Positions 1 to 14,032 of a stretch of 64,000 bases of DNA are shown here, piece after piece. The translations under genes were made by a program, and so were the position numbers. This DNA comes from Brienomyrus brachyistius. Its lineage: Eukaryota; Chordata; Actinopteri; Osteoglossiformes; Mormyridae. Location: the NCBI RefSeq assembly GCF_023856365.1, contig NC_064539.1, forward strand, positions 25,211,993 through 25,275,992, read 5' to 3'. The notes beneath the pieces are model-generated. The model saw nothing but the letters and a program-made list of their open reading frames with translations, had not been told where the DNA came from and made no database searches. Position 1 is the first letter of the stretch, and each line of letters starts with the position of its first letter.

Positions 1-68
1 ACACCAAACAAAATCTTCGTGGTCCACTCGCGTAGGAACCCACACAATGAATGGGCAAAGAGATCGCT

Positions 69-205
69 TCATCCATCCGGCCTCAAACTGCTTATCCTGA
101 CCAGGGTGAGGGAAGGTGGGACCTGGAGCCTGTCGCAGGCTGAGCTACACCCTGGATGGGATGCTAGTCCATCGCAGGACACATAAATACACTCACACAC
201 AACTC
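69..205 (-). repeat. 3' part of a V-SINE-like element, inverted
   Basis: Read on the minus strand it has the SINE 3' layout: a 'cctgcgatggactagcatcc' stretch, then 'ggataagcagtttgaggc' and a GGATGG tail. It is the same broad family as the copy at 235-589 but older and 5'-truncated. It lies in a camkk2 intron. Confidence 0.6.
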
Positions 206-234
206 GCACATGTTTTATGTACAATATAATATGA

Positions 235-589
235 GGGGCGGCATGGTGGTGCAGTGGTTAGCACTGTTGCCTCACACCTCTGGGACCCGGGTTCGAGTCT
301 CCGCCTGGGTCACATGTGTGTGGAGTTTGCATGTTCTCCCCATGTCGCCGTGGGGTTTCCTCCGGGTACTCCGGTTTCCCCCCACAGTCCAAAAACATGC
401 TGAGGCTAATTGGAGTTGCTAAATTGCCCGTAGCTGTGCATGTGTGAGTGACTGGTGTGTGAGTGTGCCCTGCGATGGGCTGGCCCCCCATCCTGGGTTG
501 TTCCCTGCCTCGTGCCCATTGCTTCCGGGATAGGCTCCGGACCCCCTGCGACCCAGTAGGATAAGCGGTTTGGAAAATGGATGGATGGA
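235..589 (+). repeat. tRNA-derived SINE (V-SINE/DANA-like), copy A
   Basis: Full-length SINE in a camkk2 intron. It starts ggggcggcatggtggtgcag, has a tRNA-like B box (GGGTTCGAGTC) near 290, a conserved middle, 'ggataggctccgg', and an (ATGG)n tail. It is flanked by perfect 10-bp target duplications TATAATATGA at 225-234 and 590-599, which fix its ends. Three close relatives occur at 28 kb, 31.6 kb and 33.7 kb. Confidence 0.9.
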
Positions 590-594
590 TATAA

Positions 595-2808
<2,214 letters not shown>

Positions 2809-5800
2809 TCTCCAGAGGGCCCCTCGCTCCCGCGTCCTCACTAGCGCTTTGCTTTGGGGTTTGTGACCTTGGCATCTGGGTGGGGCACGCCAGACATCTT
2901 TCATTTTGCACTGTTGTTCCATCCCCCCGCCACTAGAGGGGGTTCGACTAGCATGAAGCTCGTCGTCGGCACCCTCCATTTGACTCCCCTGCTTTGCTAA
3001 ATGCAAACACACACACACACACGCAGATGTTCCCTATTCCTGTCATATTCAAGGGCCCTGGAGGTATAGATGTGAGTTTTTCCTTTTTTTCCGCTTCGGT
3101 CAGTATCCCGTCTGGTGCGGATGGATTGCTGGACGATGAATGTGTAGCCTGCCCTTTGGGTTGGCCATCTTGTACCATACTACATATTTATAAGTGACTA
3201 AGACTTGTGTACAGTAATGGGTAACGGAAAACAAAACGATATGCATATCCTTCTCAGTTGTTAAATACTGTTTATGCTGTAGGAGTATGATTTTATTCAG
3301 GTGATTTGGGAAAAAAAACTCTGCTTTTACCCTCAGTACAAAGGAATCTGGTTTGAATCCCTTTGAACTTTCATAAAAGGACGACACAACAGTTGGAGGA
3401 CAAAAAACTGTGTCCGATTCTCCGATCCGAGTACAAAAAGCAGCATCCAAGACGCATGTAAAGTTGCTTTTGCTGTCAAACGGATAGACCTTATACAGCT
3501 GCAATAAACACACCTGCCGCCTGTTACACATGGCTGTATAATATTATGTACAAACCTGTTGCAATTAGGGGCGTAAATTGTAAGCCACGTGGTAAATTGC
3601 CACAATACGATTCAGTTAAAATTTTGCAGGGCAGCAGCAAATTAACATCAGGTGACATTTGAATTGCTACTGCGATACAGTAAGATTTGACTTGGTAATA
3701 CATGATCGATATTCAATACAATGAAACAAGCTAATTTTAGAATTTGCATTCAAAATGACTTAACATTACATGTTTAATTTCAACAACAGAATATGTTGAA
3801 AAATATCCATCTCAAACACAAATGTCTGCACAGGAAACATTCCGTCTTGTATTTGTACTTCAACAGGAAGAAACTATTTCTGGATAGCTTATTCTGAGGG
3901 TGTACTAAAGTACATAAAATATACTGTAATGTAGTGCTCTTTATTCTCAATGAAGGCGAGTCTCTAGATTTCATTGTGCAAGATCTTTTCCAGCAGCATT
4001 TTACCATATCGTCATGGTTTAACGATATGAATCTATTTGTTAATTGTCAACTGAATTGTACCATGGCCTTAACAATCAATATATCATTTAGAATTAATGA
4101 ATCGTTACACCCCTAGTTGCTATGGCTCCATCCTTCTTTGAATTCCCTCGACATGAAGTATGTGCTGTCATCTTTTAATGCTTTGCTGTCCCCGACTTTC
4201 AAAGACCTCTGTGTAAAATTTGACACACCAAGTAGGCTTAGCACCTACTCTATGGTCTTTTTGCGCCCTGGTCTGGTTCTAGCTTTGCTTTCAGGCACTT
4301 AATTTGGATCTAAACTCCAAAAAAATCTCACTCTTTGCTGCCTGTGATTTTTTTTTTTCCTGGGGTTAAAATAATTCTTTATGGTTTCTTGTAAGGCGCG
4401 TGATGGAGAGGCTTAAACCAAAAAACGTACTGTGGCGAATTTTAATTCAGGACTAAAAACGTAAACCAGCTAATCCAGTGGGGCCATGAAGGCAGAGCAG
4501 AGAAGATCCAAACCAGTAACCTGTACTGTCAACTAATATTTACAATAAAAAAAAACCAAGGTGTAGAATTAACGTCACTTTTAATGTAACTTCACCTGAA
4601 GTGTATGTTATACAGTATAAAGAAAGTGGTATCTGTTTAGGGTAAATGTATGCACATATTGTATATATACTCTACTGTGTGTGCATACAATGACTGGCAT
4701 TTATATGATACATACTTTGTTACTCTTTCATAAGGCTGTATGTAATTGCACAGGCACAGAAAAACTGCACTTTGAGCAGGTGTGGGTAAGTTAAGAATAT
4801 GATTCCTGTGACCCTTAAAGGACGATGCTTACCCGTCACCTCCATCATGTCCCCACGTCCACGGGGGGTACCTGGATGTTAGTGTTAGCAAGCAAACCGA
4901 CAAGTATGCTCACGAGTATGCCGACAAGCATGCTCACGAGTATGCCGGCAAGCATGCCGACGAGTATGCCGACGAGTATGCCGGCAAGCATGCTCACGAG
5001 TATGCCGACGAGTATGCCGGCAAGCATGCTCACGAGTATGCCGACGAGTATGCCGGCAAGCATGCTCACGAGTATGCCGACGAGTATGCCGGCAAGCATG
5101 CTCACGAGTATGCCGACGAGTATGCTCACGAGTATGCCGAAGAGTATGCCGGCAAGCATGCTCACGAGTATGCCGACAAGCATGCTCACGAGTATGCTGA
5201 CGAGTATGCCGACAAGCATGCTCATGCTTCCTCATGACCAGTACATGTGATGAAGCGGGGGTAAGGGGGTCACACACAGGGGCTGAACCACTGGTACTTC
5301 TGCCCTGGCTTTAATTGTCCCTGCATGTAACTCTCCAAACAATTCCACACTTTGTATACTGGACGTGCTGTTTTTACCTATTAATGTACTATGCATAACC
5401 AAATTTTACTGAATGGTGCAAATTCTCGACCCTGTCAGCCTGTTTATTATCGTTGTTACCTGATAACTGAGTTGCTCTGGTGAAAGTTCACTTAGGACTG
5501 TAAATTGTGCCATATTTTGATTGCTTCATTGCTGACCTTTATAATAAACCTGTACAATGTAATAGTGAATTTAACTATACCAGGATTAAACCTAGAAATA
5601 ACATTTAAACACTAATAGTGGTATGAAAACGGGGAGTGGGCAGTCACGTGGCGAACCTGTCAAAGGCTGTTTGTTTGGACTGGCATATGGCACGCTGGCC
5701 TCCACGTTTTAGACCAGTGCGCCGTTTGAAATGTCCCAAATTCTAAACTAGACCATGTCGTGCCAGAACATTGTTGAAATTGGCCTCTTGCATAAAAAGG

Positions 5801-6278
5801 TGGACTTCGTGTCATCAGAAATGTTAGTTCACACTAATTAAATTCTCTAGCCTCCAGATCTTTAGCAAGAGATTTTTGTTGTACTTGTCAGATGCCATTT
5901 TGTGTATATACACTATGTATGAGCAAGTAGGTTAAGGGCTTGACCTCTGACCTTTAAGCTCCCTCCGCGGCCTCACGCCAAATACCGCATCCCACAGCAC
6001 GCAGGGCCTCGTTTGACCTTTGCTCGTTCTTCTCCGAGACTCCGCCCACTCCCACCTGAAGGGCTATGATCATGGTGACCTTCCTTCTCCGAAACTGTAG
6101 TGCACTGCTTTCCATAGTTAACCTAGTGTGCAAGCAAACAACTGCATGCCAACATATCGCCATACTTACAAACGCATGTTTTTTTTTTTCTCCTTTCCTG
6201 TGGTGAATGAAGGATTTGCCAATGATCTGATACTTCACTAATCTATACATATTGTATCTGGTTGATAATTTGAATAAA
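2809..6278 (+). other. Probable camkk2 3'UTR and convergent intergenic region
   Basis: No coding exon is seen between the camkk2 stop and the p2rx4 stop. AATAAA signals on + lie at 3503-3508, 5543-5548 and 6273-6278, any of which could end the camkk2 transcript. A short (CA)n lies near 3007-3021 and a 12-bp minisatellite at about 4890-5225. The true transcript end cannot be told from sequence alone. Confidence 0.4.
4890..5225. repeat. 12-bp minisatellite with 36-bp higher-order unit
   Basis: About 28 copies of 12-bp monomers such as cacgagtatgcc, gacgagtatgcc and ggcaagcatgct, arranged largely as a repeating three-monomer 36-bp unit. Because 12 is a multiple of 3, open frames run through it on both strands; these are repeat artefacts and not genes. 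Confidence 0.9.
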
Positions 6279-6802
6279 GTACAGTTGCCTTTAAGCAAAT
6301 TGTGGGTGAGCTCTTTTCAGTTTCAATGCTTTGAATACATTGAACCCAATTTGTTTAACTGTAACATCACATCAATTCTGGAAAATGATTAATTATTGCC
6401 ATTATTTGTACCAGGAGCCCAAATTGTAATGAACGGGGATGGTAAGAACTCATGTAATATTAAATCCCACTCCTTCTATACATTTAATTAAATGCATAAA
6501 TTAAACACTGAATTGCAATAGGTGAGATCAGCCTTACACACACACACATATCTGTTAACATTGGTATCAAAATCTAAACACAGACATCACTATAGCATAC
6601 TGTCATTTGACTACATGATTTGTTTCATTAACATATGCAGATAACATTGATACAAGTTAACCTGATTTAAACAGTATTATGTTAAAATATTACAGTTCGT
6701 GGGCTACTGAATCCGAGTTGCAGTTCGTGCACCAAAATGCTGAATCGGCGCCTTCATTTGCTCTTATCGTCCATCTGCCATGTCCGTCTCCAGCAGTGTT
6801 CC

Positions 6803-9800
6803 TTAGGGAGTTTCTTCAGAAAGCTGATGAAAGATGTGGGAGGTTCTGATCAGGACACTTTCAATGAAAGGAACATCCGACCGGAATCTAAATGTCAGCA
6901 TACTAACTAAGCTGGAGGCTACTCACCAACTCAAAATCATCCACGTATGAGTATTTATGCTCCTTGTATATGTTCTTCTTCTTCATGAAAGTCAATACTA
7001 TCCAATCACATACAACCGTAACCTTTAAATAAACAGTTATTAGCTTCATGCTAGAATCATGTGGTGACTGAACACTGACATATTTACCATCTCATGGCAG
7101 AAGGCAAGTTTAATTCCTGCCCCTAATCAAAATCTAGCTCTTACACACCGCTCTGGTAGAAACTGCATTACTTGGTTAAACGTTTCATCATAATGAAATG
7201 AAATAATATTTATTTGCCGTTTGTACAAGTAAAGGTATACAGACATAGGGGAGAGTGAAGCTTGGGTTGAGAGTTCCCCGGTCAGCGCTTTATTGAGCAC
7301 CCCCTGGGGCATTTTTCGGGGGGGGGGGTAAGGGCCTTACTGAAGGCCTCGATGGCAATGTGACTTTTCTGCTGAGCTAGAGATTAAAACTGACAACCTT
7401 CCGGCACAGACACCAAACCACTGAGCGGTACACCACCCCGATATTAAGGTCATGTCCTCACATGCTGTTTAAAAAGGCACCTACCAGACCCAGGAGGGCA
7501 AGTCCTGCACCAACATTTAGCAGCATCGGTACAACGTTGAACTTGCCTGCCTGCAGCAAAGAAACACCAGTCACCAGCAAATGATGTAAAATTAACTTCT
7601 CATTGGGTTTTTACAGGTGTGCCGTCACCTCAGATCAAGGGTTACAAAGCAGCACCATCCACTCCTTCACCGCCAGGCCATCTTTCCTGTACCTGAGAGT
7701 GGACCCACCTTGCCAAATACCATGACGTCGAACCGAATGCCAAACGCTTTGATTAATGTCCTGGTTTCAACTTCACCGTCCCTGTAATACTTTGCAAATC
7801 TGTCAAGCAAGTGAGAATGGTTACTGTAATATCCTCAGACCAAAAAAATGCCTCTACCTTCATGTTACATACTCAGCATCCCATTTCATGTAGGGAAAAT
7901 CACTGTTTCAGTTCCTTTTATATAGGGAAGACTAAAACTACTGAAACAAAAGGCTATATATTTGACTTACTTAGAAACGGGGATGATTCCTCTTGGAGGT
8001 TGAAATCCTAATCTTACATCAAAAATTATAATGCAAACTCCAAAGCTCATTTTATATTTCAGTAGTCATGGAAACCCAGTAGGTCAGTGATGAGTCTACA
8101 AGCTCAGTGATGTGTCTACAAGCTCAGTGATGTGTCTACAAGCTCAGTGATGTGTCTACAAGCTCAGTGATGTGTCTACAAGCTCAGTGATGTGTCTACA
8201 AGCTCAGTGATGTGTCTACAAGCTCAGTGATGTGTCTACAGAATGTCTTCTGGGGCCTCGTCAATATTAATGTATGGATAGTACTTTGCTTCTTAAGGTC
8301 AGCAATGTCTAACAGTTCAAAGCAAGCACTACCAAATGAATAAATTACCAGTGTAATTTTTCCCATCATTCAACACTCCAGCTGACCCTATACATATATT
8401 GACGACACGGGCATAAGTCACCCATACATCCTACATACCGGAAGCTGTACCCAGGTGCCACAGTGTTCTCCGGGTCCTTGTTGTCCAGGCGTCGGAAGGT
8501 GTATTTAGGAACGCACCAGCTCTCTGGCATGTCCAGGTCACAGTCCCACCTAATCTGGATGCCCATCACCCCGCCCTGTGTGGAGAGACCAAAGATATGC
8601 TACAAGGAATCTTGTCTGGTCTCAAGCGACACTAGACTGGTTCAGCAATACAATATCAGATAACAACCAAAAAGCAAACTGTCGAAACTGACATTTACAG
8701 CCATGTCCTGAAAATCTTCCTGGGCCTCGGAGACAATGTCCCTGAGCCTGAAGATGGGGCAGTCCGGGTCGGTGGTGCGGCTGAACACACAGTTTGTCAG
8801 GTAGGTGCTGTTGACATGGGGCAGGATGTTCCTTCTGCATGACAACGAAATGATGGAAATAAAAGGATGACACGATACGGGAGGTTCACGTGAAAGACAC
8901 GTCTGTGGACTGCAGGAGGGGAACCCAGAGAAAACCCACACGCAGAACACGGAAACGCACAGAAGTACAAATAAATATAAAGTAGATGCTCAAAAGGAAC
9001 ACATGAGACTTATTATTATTAATAATAATTATTATTACTACTAGTAGTAGTCTTATTACTATTAGTTGGCGTACAACTCCAGGTCATCATTAACTAGTTA
9101 CATTAACTAGTACCCCGATGAACTCCTGAGCCAGAAGACGGACCCCAAAAATTCTCCAAAAAATCAGTGTCCTTACTACCAGACAAATACGATATACAGC
9201 CTCTCCCAGGGTTACGATGGGGTTACGTTCCAATGAACCTATCGTAAGGCGAAAGTTCATTTTAATACAGTAAACCTAACCTAACAAACACCATAGCCTA
9301 GCCTAGCTTAATCTCTCATGTAATGTACTGAATAATGTACTGAAAGTGAAAAACCATCTACCCATCATAAAGCTGAAGTATCGTAATATGGACCATCGTA
9401 ACCAGGAGAGTATCTGTATTGCTAAAGAGCCACATGTTTAAAAAAAAAAACAAAAACTGTATCATCAGTTTTTTTAAGGTAGGAAAACCAATAAAAAGCA
9501 CCTACAACTCACCTGCTAAAGTTGAATTTGGGATATCGGATGTGATTTTTAATCAGAACGGTGAAGTTTTCAGCTGCTACCAAGATTGGCGGTCTATGAG
9601 AATTGGGCCGGCAGTGTGTGGGGGGGGGGGGGGGGGCAGACACAAGTTTAAAACCAAACAACCTATGTTATGTACTATGATATGAAGCAAGTTTTACATA
9701 CACAGACTCTACTCAATAGCACTGGGTTAACTAGTTTAACAGCTTAATCCTGGTTTTTGCAATCACATGTACTACAACGGTGGATATGAATTCCCATGGT

Positions 9801-12800
9801 AATATACCTTGCTTAATAGTGAACTACAGTTCGTAGTATGCAAAAGTAGGAAGCAAGCTTCAAGAAGCCTTGCTAAGCCAGTACACTCACTCCATAACAC
9901 TCTCTTCAGGTAATCTGGATTCATGCAAAGAATGTTACCATAACCTGAAAAAGCCACCGTGTGCCAGTCACAATGGTCATTACTCACTCTGGTGGGTCTG
10001 CATCCTCTTCCAACGGACACCAGGCCAAAACCTCACAGGTCTTGGCTGAGGCCGAGTAGTTCACACACCTGCCCGTCTGCACACCTGCAGAGGTCGTTTG
10101 AATGGTCATCACCAATAGACACAGGTCTCCTCTTCTTCATGTCCCTCACACTCTTCATTTGCCATGGACTGTATGCACCATGCACTCTGGATTCCCCGAC
10201 ATACACTAATTACATGCTGCCTCTGAATTTCATTTCTTGCCCTTATACATTTTCAACTTGTGTTCATAGTCAGTGCCCATCAGAAGTACACCCCACGGAG
10301 GATTATTGGCGATGACATGACCAACACATTCACCTAACCTTCAGCCCATTCCCAGTAGTGTGTTGCTGAAGATCCACTGCGAGGCTGATCCACTGACAAA
10401 CTGGAAATCCACTGTGGGATGTTTGATCCATCCAAGACTTTTATTCGGAAATTGCACGGCATTGCCGGAAGTGACATCACTCACTTCTGTTTAGAAGAAG
10501 TATGGCTTTTGATTGCTATGTTTAGACGTAGGGGGATGGTTTTGTTAGCTATTGTATGGCTGCTACAAAATACACTTTGTTGTTACTGCTTCTGGTTAAT
10601 AGTTTAATTCATTGGCATCTGCACATTGCTCTGATCTACTAAACAACAAACAAACAAATTTATTTTTATATAGCGCATTATCACAACTCCCTAGAAGGAA
10701 GAAACCTTGGGAGGGACCAGACTCAAAGGGGGAGCCCATCCTCCAGGGGCCGGCAGGGATAGTCAAACAGTGTTATCATACCACTTACATATATAGAGAA
10801 CGTTAGCCTAAATCCAACTACTAATTGTTTTGCTGTTTTTTGCATTCAATAAATGTCCCCCACTCAAAAGACCATAATTGTATACTCAATCGTTTTCACA
10901 GTGTTTTGTGTCCGATTTTGACCAACAGATGCACAGGTCGATTTGGATAAGAAAGACTTGAACAAGACGGACATCGGAGTAGCGCCTGTCTATCTCAACC
11001 CTTTCCAATAATGTTTAGCATCATCTCAGAGAAATACAAGTTACATATTACACAGCAGAAGCACAATCTACATAGAAAGACATACCTTCCATTAAACAAT
11101 CATTCCTTAACGGTACAACGTTATTTAAAACTCAAGAGGGTGTAGTTTTCCCACATATTCAATACAATTAACAATAACTGTAAAAATTAACTTTTTAAAT
11201 AGTGCACATTATCAGTTGAAATGTAAAAAAAATCTGCCGCATTGAATAAACAATAAATCCAGAGGCATGACAGTGGCCTTCCGGTCTGTCAGTGGATCTG
11301 ACTCACAGTGAATCAGCAGCCAGACGCTTATTCTGCTTATTCAGCACATTTGGGGGGGGGGGGGGGGAATAAATAGGAAGTTCAAGGCTACACAGCCAGT
11401 TAGCACAGATCATTTGTGAGCAGTTCTCTAGCAGTGCTGGAGTGAACTTTCAGGAAAATACCTTTAGTGTAATCAACAGAAAGTCTAGTCTGTCATACTG
11501 TAATCACTGTAAAAGGTGGATATTTAATTAGCCTGTTCACTCCTTATGTGGGGTTGGTCATTTGATGAAATATTTTTCCTTTACTGCCATTGCCATCATT
11601 TTGTTTGTGGCACTGATAAGTGCTAACTACTAAAACACAAGAAACCACAACTTGAGTGAAAATGTAGTTTATATGTTAAATGTATTTTCATTTATCTTAT
11701 TGTTCAGTTCTCCATGGAATGCATCTTGTTGCTGGAACATCTAAAGTTCCCCTCACAGGATGAATTAAGTCTCTATCTTAGGGCTTTCTCGTGTTCGTGA
11801 CGGGCAAACATAAGATTGATAAATGTGTCCCAATGATGCCATGTTTTTAAGCTGAAAACAGCCCCAGCACCGGTATCCTTGGGGAGGCCTCACCATTCCC
11901 GCGTGTGTCGCTGAACCCCGCCATGCAGTCGCTATCTGATGAGCAATTAGCTGTCGCACTTGGAATCTGAATAACAGACAATACGGGCAAACTTCACGCT
12001 CACCATAAACGAGACTCTAAGAATGCGCTTTTTGGTTGTTTTTTTAAAAGCCATGTTTTCTGCCTCTGGAAAGACAGAGAATGGATAGAGTAAAAGAAGA
12101 AATACCGTAGATGCACCTAAAACCTGCTCACTGGGCTGCTTATTGGGTGGAGGCAGGGCACAGGTGGAGGCAGGGCACAGGTGGAGGCAGGGCTATCTAT
12201 CCAAACTGCTTACCTCAGGGCAGTGACTCTGATTTTGACCTGGGGTGATGATCATGTTGGTCATGACGAAGAAGGAACTCTCTTCCTATGAAAACAAGGG
12301 TGTGGGGGGGTGTGGGGAGGAGCAAAGTTATTTTCTCAAGTTTTGAAAAAAAAAAATAATAATAATTAATTGTAATTAAGTGTTTCTCAAATCGGTCTTA
12401 GGGGACCCTTCCAGGACCCTCCCCCCAGCAGACTAGGTTTTCACTTTCCCAGCCCCCAGTATGGAGGTCATAGGGAGCAAAAATGTGCACTGCGTTGCAG
12501 GGATCTGTTGCGGAGCAAAAGCGCGGGCCGTCTGGGAATCCCCGAGGACCAGGTTAAGAAGCAGCGTATTAAGACAAAGTATGAAAATAAATCATAAACA
12601 GGGCGACATGGCTGAACGTGGTGAAGGATGCAATGATTCAGATACAGCTGGTCTGAGCCGTGCAGCCTCTCACGGCGATCCACTTCCGCTGGAACACCCC
12701 CCAGGGCCCATTTTTTCAGGGAACTTTGGCTCGACCTTCATTCCAAGTTTCAATTCAAGCAATGGCAACATTTTTCATTTAAATTATCATCAATATTACT

Positions 12801-14032
12801 AGAAATTATGACACTATAGTCTATAGCTTCAGACCGGACAGTGCGGAATCATTCTCTGCTGACTGGTGTATTGAGCTGATGGCCTGAAAGTGGTTAACTT
12901 ACAGCTGCTAGTCGCACAGATTTACACCGCCAGTGACCCCCACCTCAGACGGCAAAGTCTAGACACCAGGAGTGAGTGCTGGGCTCGGGCTGGGGGTACA
13001 ATATGGTGGATATTCTACCTCCTTCTCGGGCTTAGTTGGTACCTGAGGGGGGATGACGTAGTCAGCCACGTCCCACACTCGCAGACCCATTGCTGTAGCG
13101 TTTGTCACTGCAATGCCCTTGACCTTGGTGGTGACAGAGCTCAAAACAGTGTCAGTCTCCTGGTAGCCTTTCTTCAGCACACATACATACCTGTGCAAAT
13201 GACACAGTGTGGGAAAGGGGTAAAGTTACAGTCTGAAAACATTCACCCTATACTAAAAAGAAGGAGGTTGGTTTCCAAGCAGGTGGTAGTCGTCAGAGAC
13301 CAAATTTCCCGCCCACCATGACGCTCGCAGTCTAGGTTACACGGCCGCCAGCTCACATGCATCTGGCGTGACAATCACGCTTTAAGACTCTCACGCACAG
13401 GCAAAAGATATATATTATTCCATTATAAACCTAAAATAAGCTACATCTAAAGCGTTGGGAGTCGTTTGCAAGTCCTACCGTCTAGTTAGAAGGTAATATA
13501 ACCCTTACATGCGTGTAAATACGAATGCCAGCTGACTAAAGTCGACAACCTTTATTTATCCGACAGATTTAAAAGGCTAAGCATTAAACACTCAACCGAA
13601 TAGTAACCTGTAAGAATCGTTCCTCAGTACGCAGCAGAAAAGTCGGGTAATTAAGTGAATGACTGAGAGAACCTGGTTGCCAAAAAAAGAGAATTAACCA
13701 GCGACGTTTGGTTCCCCGATCTAATTTTAACCAAATGCTCAAACGTAAACGTCACGTATCCACACCTAAGAGTTTGTTTGCATTGTGCCACCTGAATGTA
13801 AATTTAAAATCGGATCAGATTTTTTTTATTGTAAAAATATGTCAGAATTTAGCTATAGATTGTGTTTTGTTTCGCCGGCACAAACCTACCCGATCACGTA
13901 TCCAATGATTACAGCCTGAATAAATCGGTTGATCGCTCCTACTTTCCTGCTTCGGATCAGCAGTATTTTTGGTGTCGCGTACTCAAAAAAACACGTCCAT
14001 ATCCAAGTGTAACACCCCCCATCTTGGGACAT
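6803..14032 (-). CDS. p2rx4: P2X purinoceptor 4-like ATP-gated cation channel, complete, 12 exons
   Basis: Trimeric ATP-gated cation channel of plasma membrane and endolysosomes. Coding exons (complement): 13890-14032, 13043-13190, 12214-12285, 11894-11966, 9988-10084, 9513-9593, 8693-8834, 8439-8575, 7709-7799, 7485-7550, 6927-7022, 6803-6823. All junctions keep frame and give 388 residues, the length of human P2X4. Visible: TPK protein-kinase-C site near the N terminus, TM1 about 36-56, ATP-binding K70/K72 (TKVKG), T189 (NFTVLIKN), ten ectodomain cysteines, K315, TM2 about 334-360, and the YxxxK trafficking motif at 369-373. The family NFR motif reads SFR (296-298). The tail ends FELLSEETP, so the P2X4 YxxGL endocytic motif is absent. 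The sequence of exon 2 is closest to P2X4 and not P2X5 or P2X1. The start was chosen because it is in frame and conserved residues follow soon after. Confidence 0.93.
7215..7437 (-). repeat. Decayed tRNA-derived SINE in p2rx4 intron 10
   Basis: On the minus strand the sequence reads like a tRNA-promoter SINE: an A-box-like 'taccgctcagtggtttgg', then a degenerate B box after 'gccggaaggttgtcag'. Both boxes deviate from a functional tRNA and no clean target duplication is seen. A G-run lies at 7319-7328. Confidence 0.55.
8081..8240. repeat. 20-bp minisatellite, eight units
   Basis: Exactly eight 20-bp units (agctcagtgatgtgtctaca). The first unit has two changes; the other seven are identical. 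It sits in p2rx4 intron 8 (between 7799 and 8439). The identity of the units suggests recent expansion. Confidence 0.95.
10630..10790 (+). repeat. Interspersed repeat (family not identified)
   Basis: Contains 'tttatttttatatagcgc' and 'ccctagaaggaagaaacct', a pattern I associate with dispersed teleost repeats. A diverged relative is present at 32297-32535. It lies within p2rx4 intron 4. Confidence 0.5.
12147..12193. repeat. 17-bp tandem repeat
   Basis: About 2.7 copies of gtggaggcagggcacag, just downstream (in gene sense) of p2rx4 exon 3. Confidence 0.8.

Noticed and set aside
235..589. tRNA gene
   Set aside because: The tRNA-like A and B boxes belong to a SINE; no cloverleaf with full anticodon arm, and an ATGG tail plus target duplications follow.
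4825..5277. Three open frames of 126-141 residues on both strands
   Set aside because: Made by a 12-bp tandem repeat whose unit is a multiple of three; no start context or homology.
8081..8240. CRISPR-like array
   Set aside because: Units are directly adjacent with no spacers; a minisatellite in a vertebrate intron.
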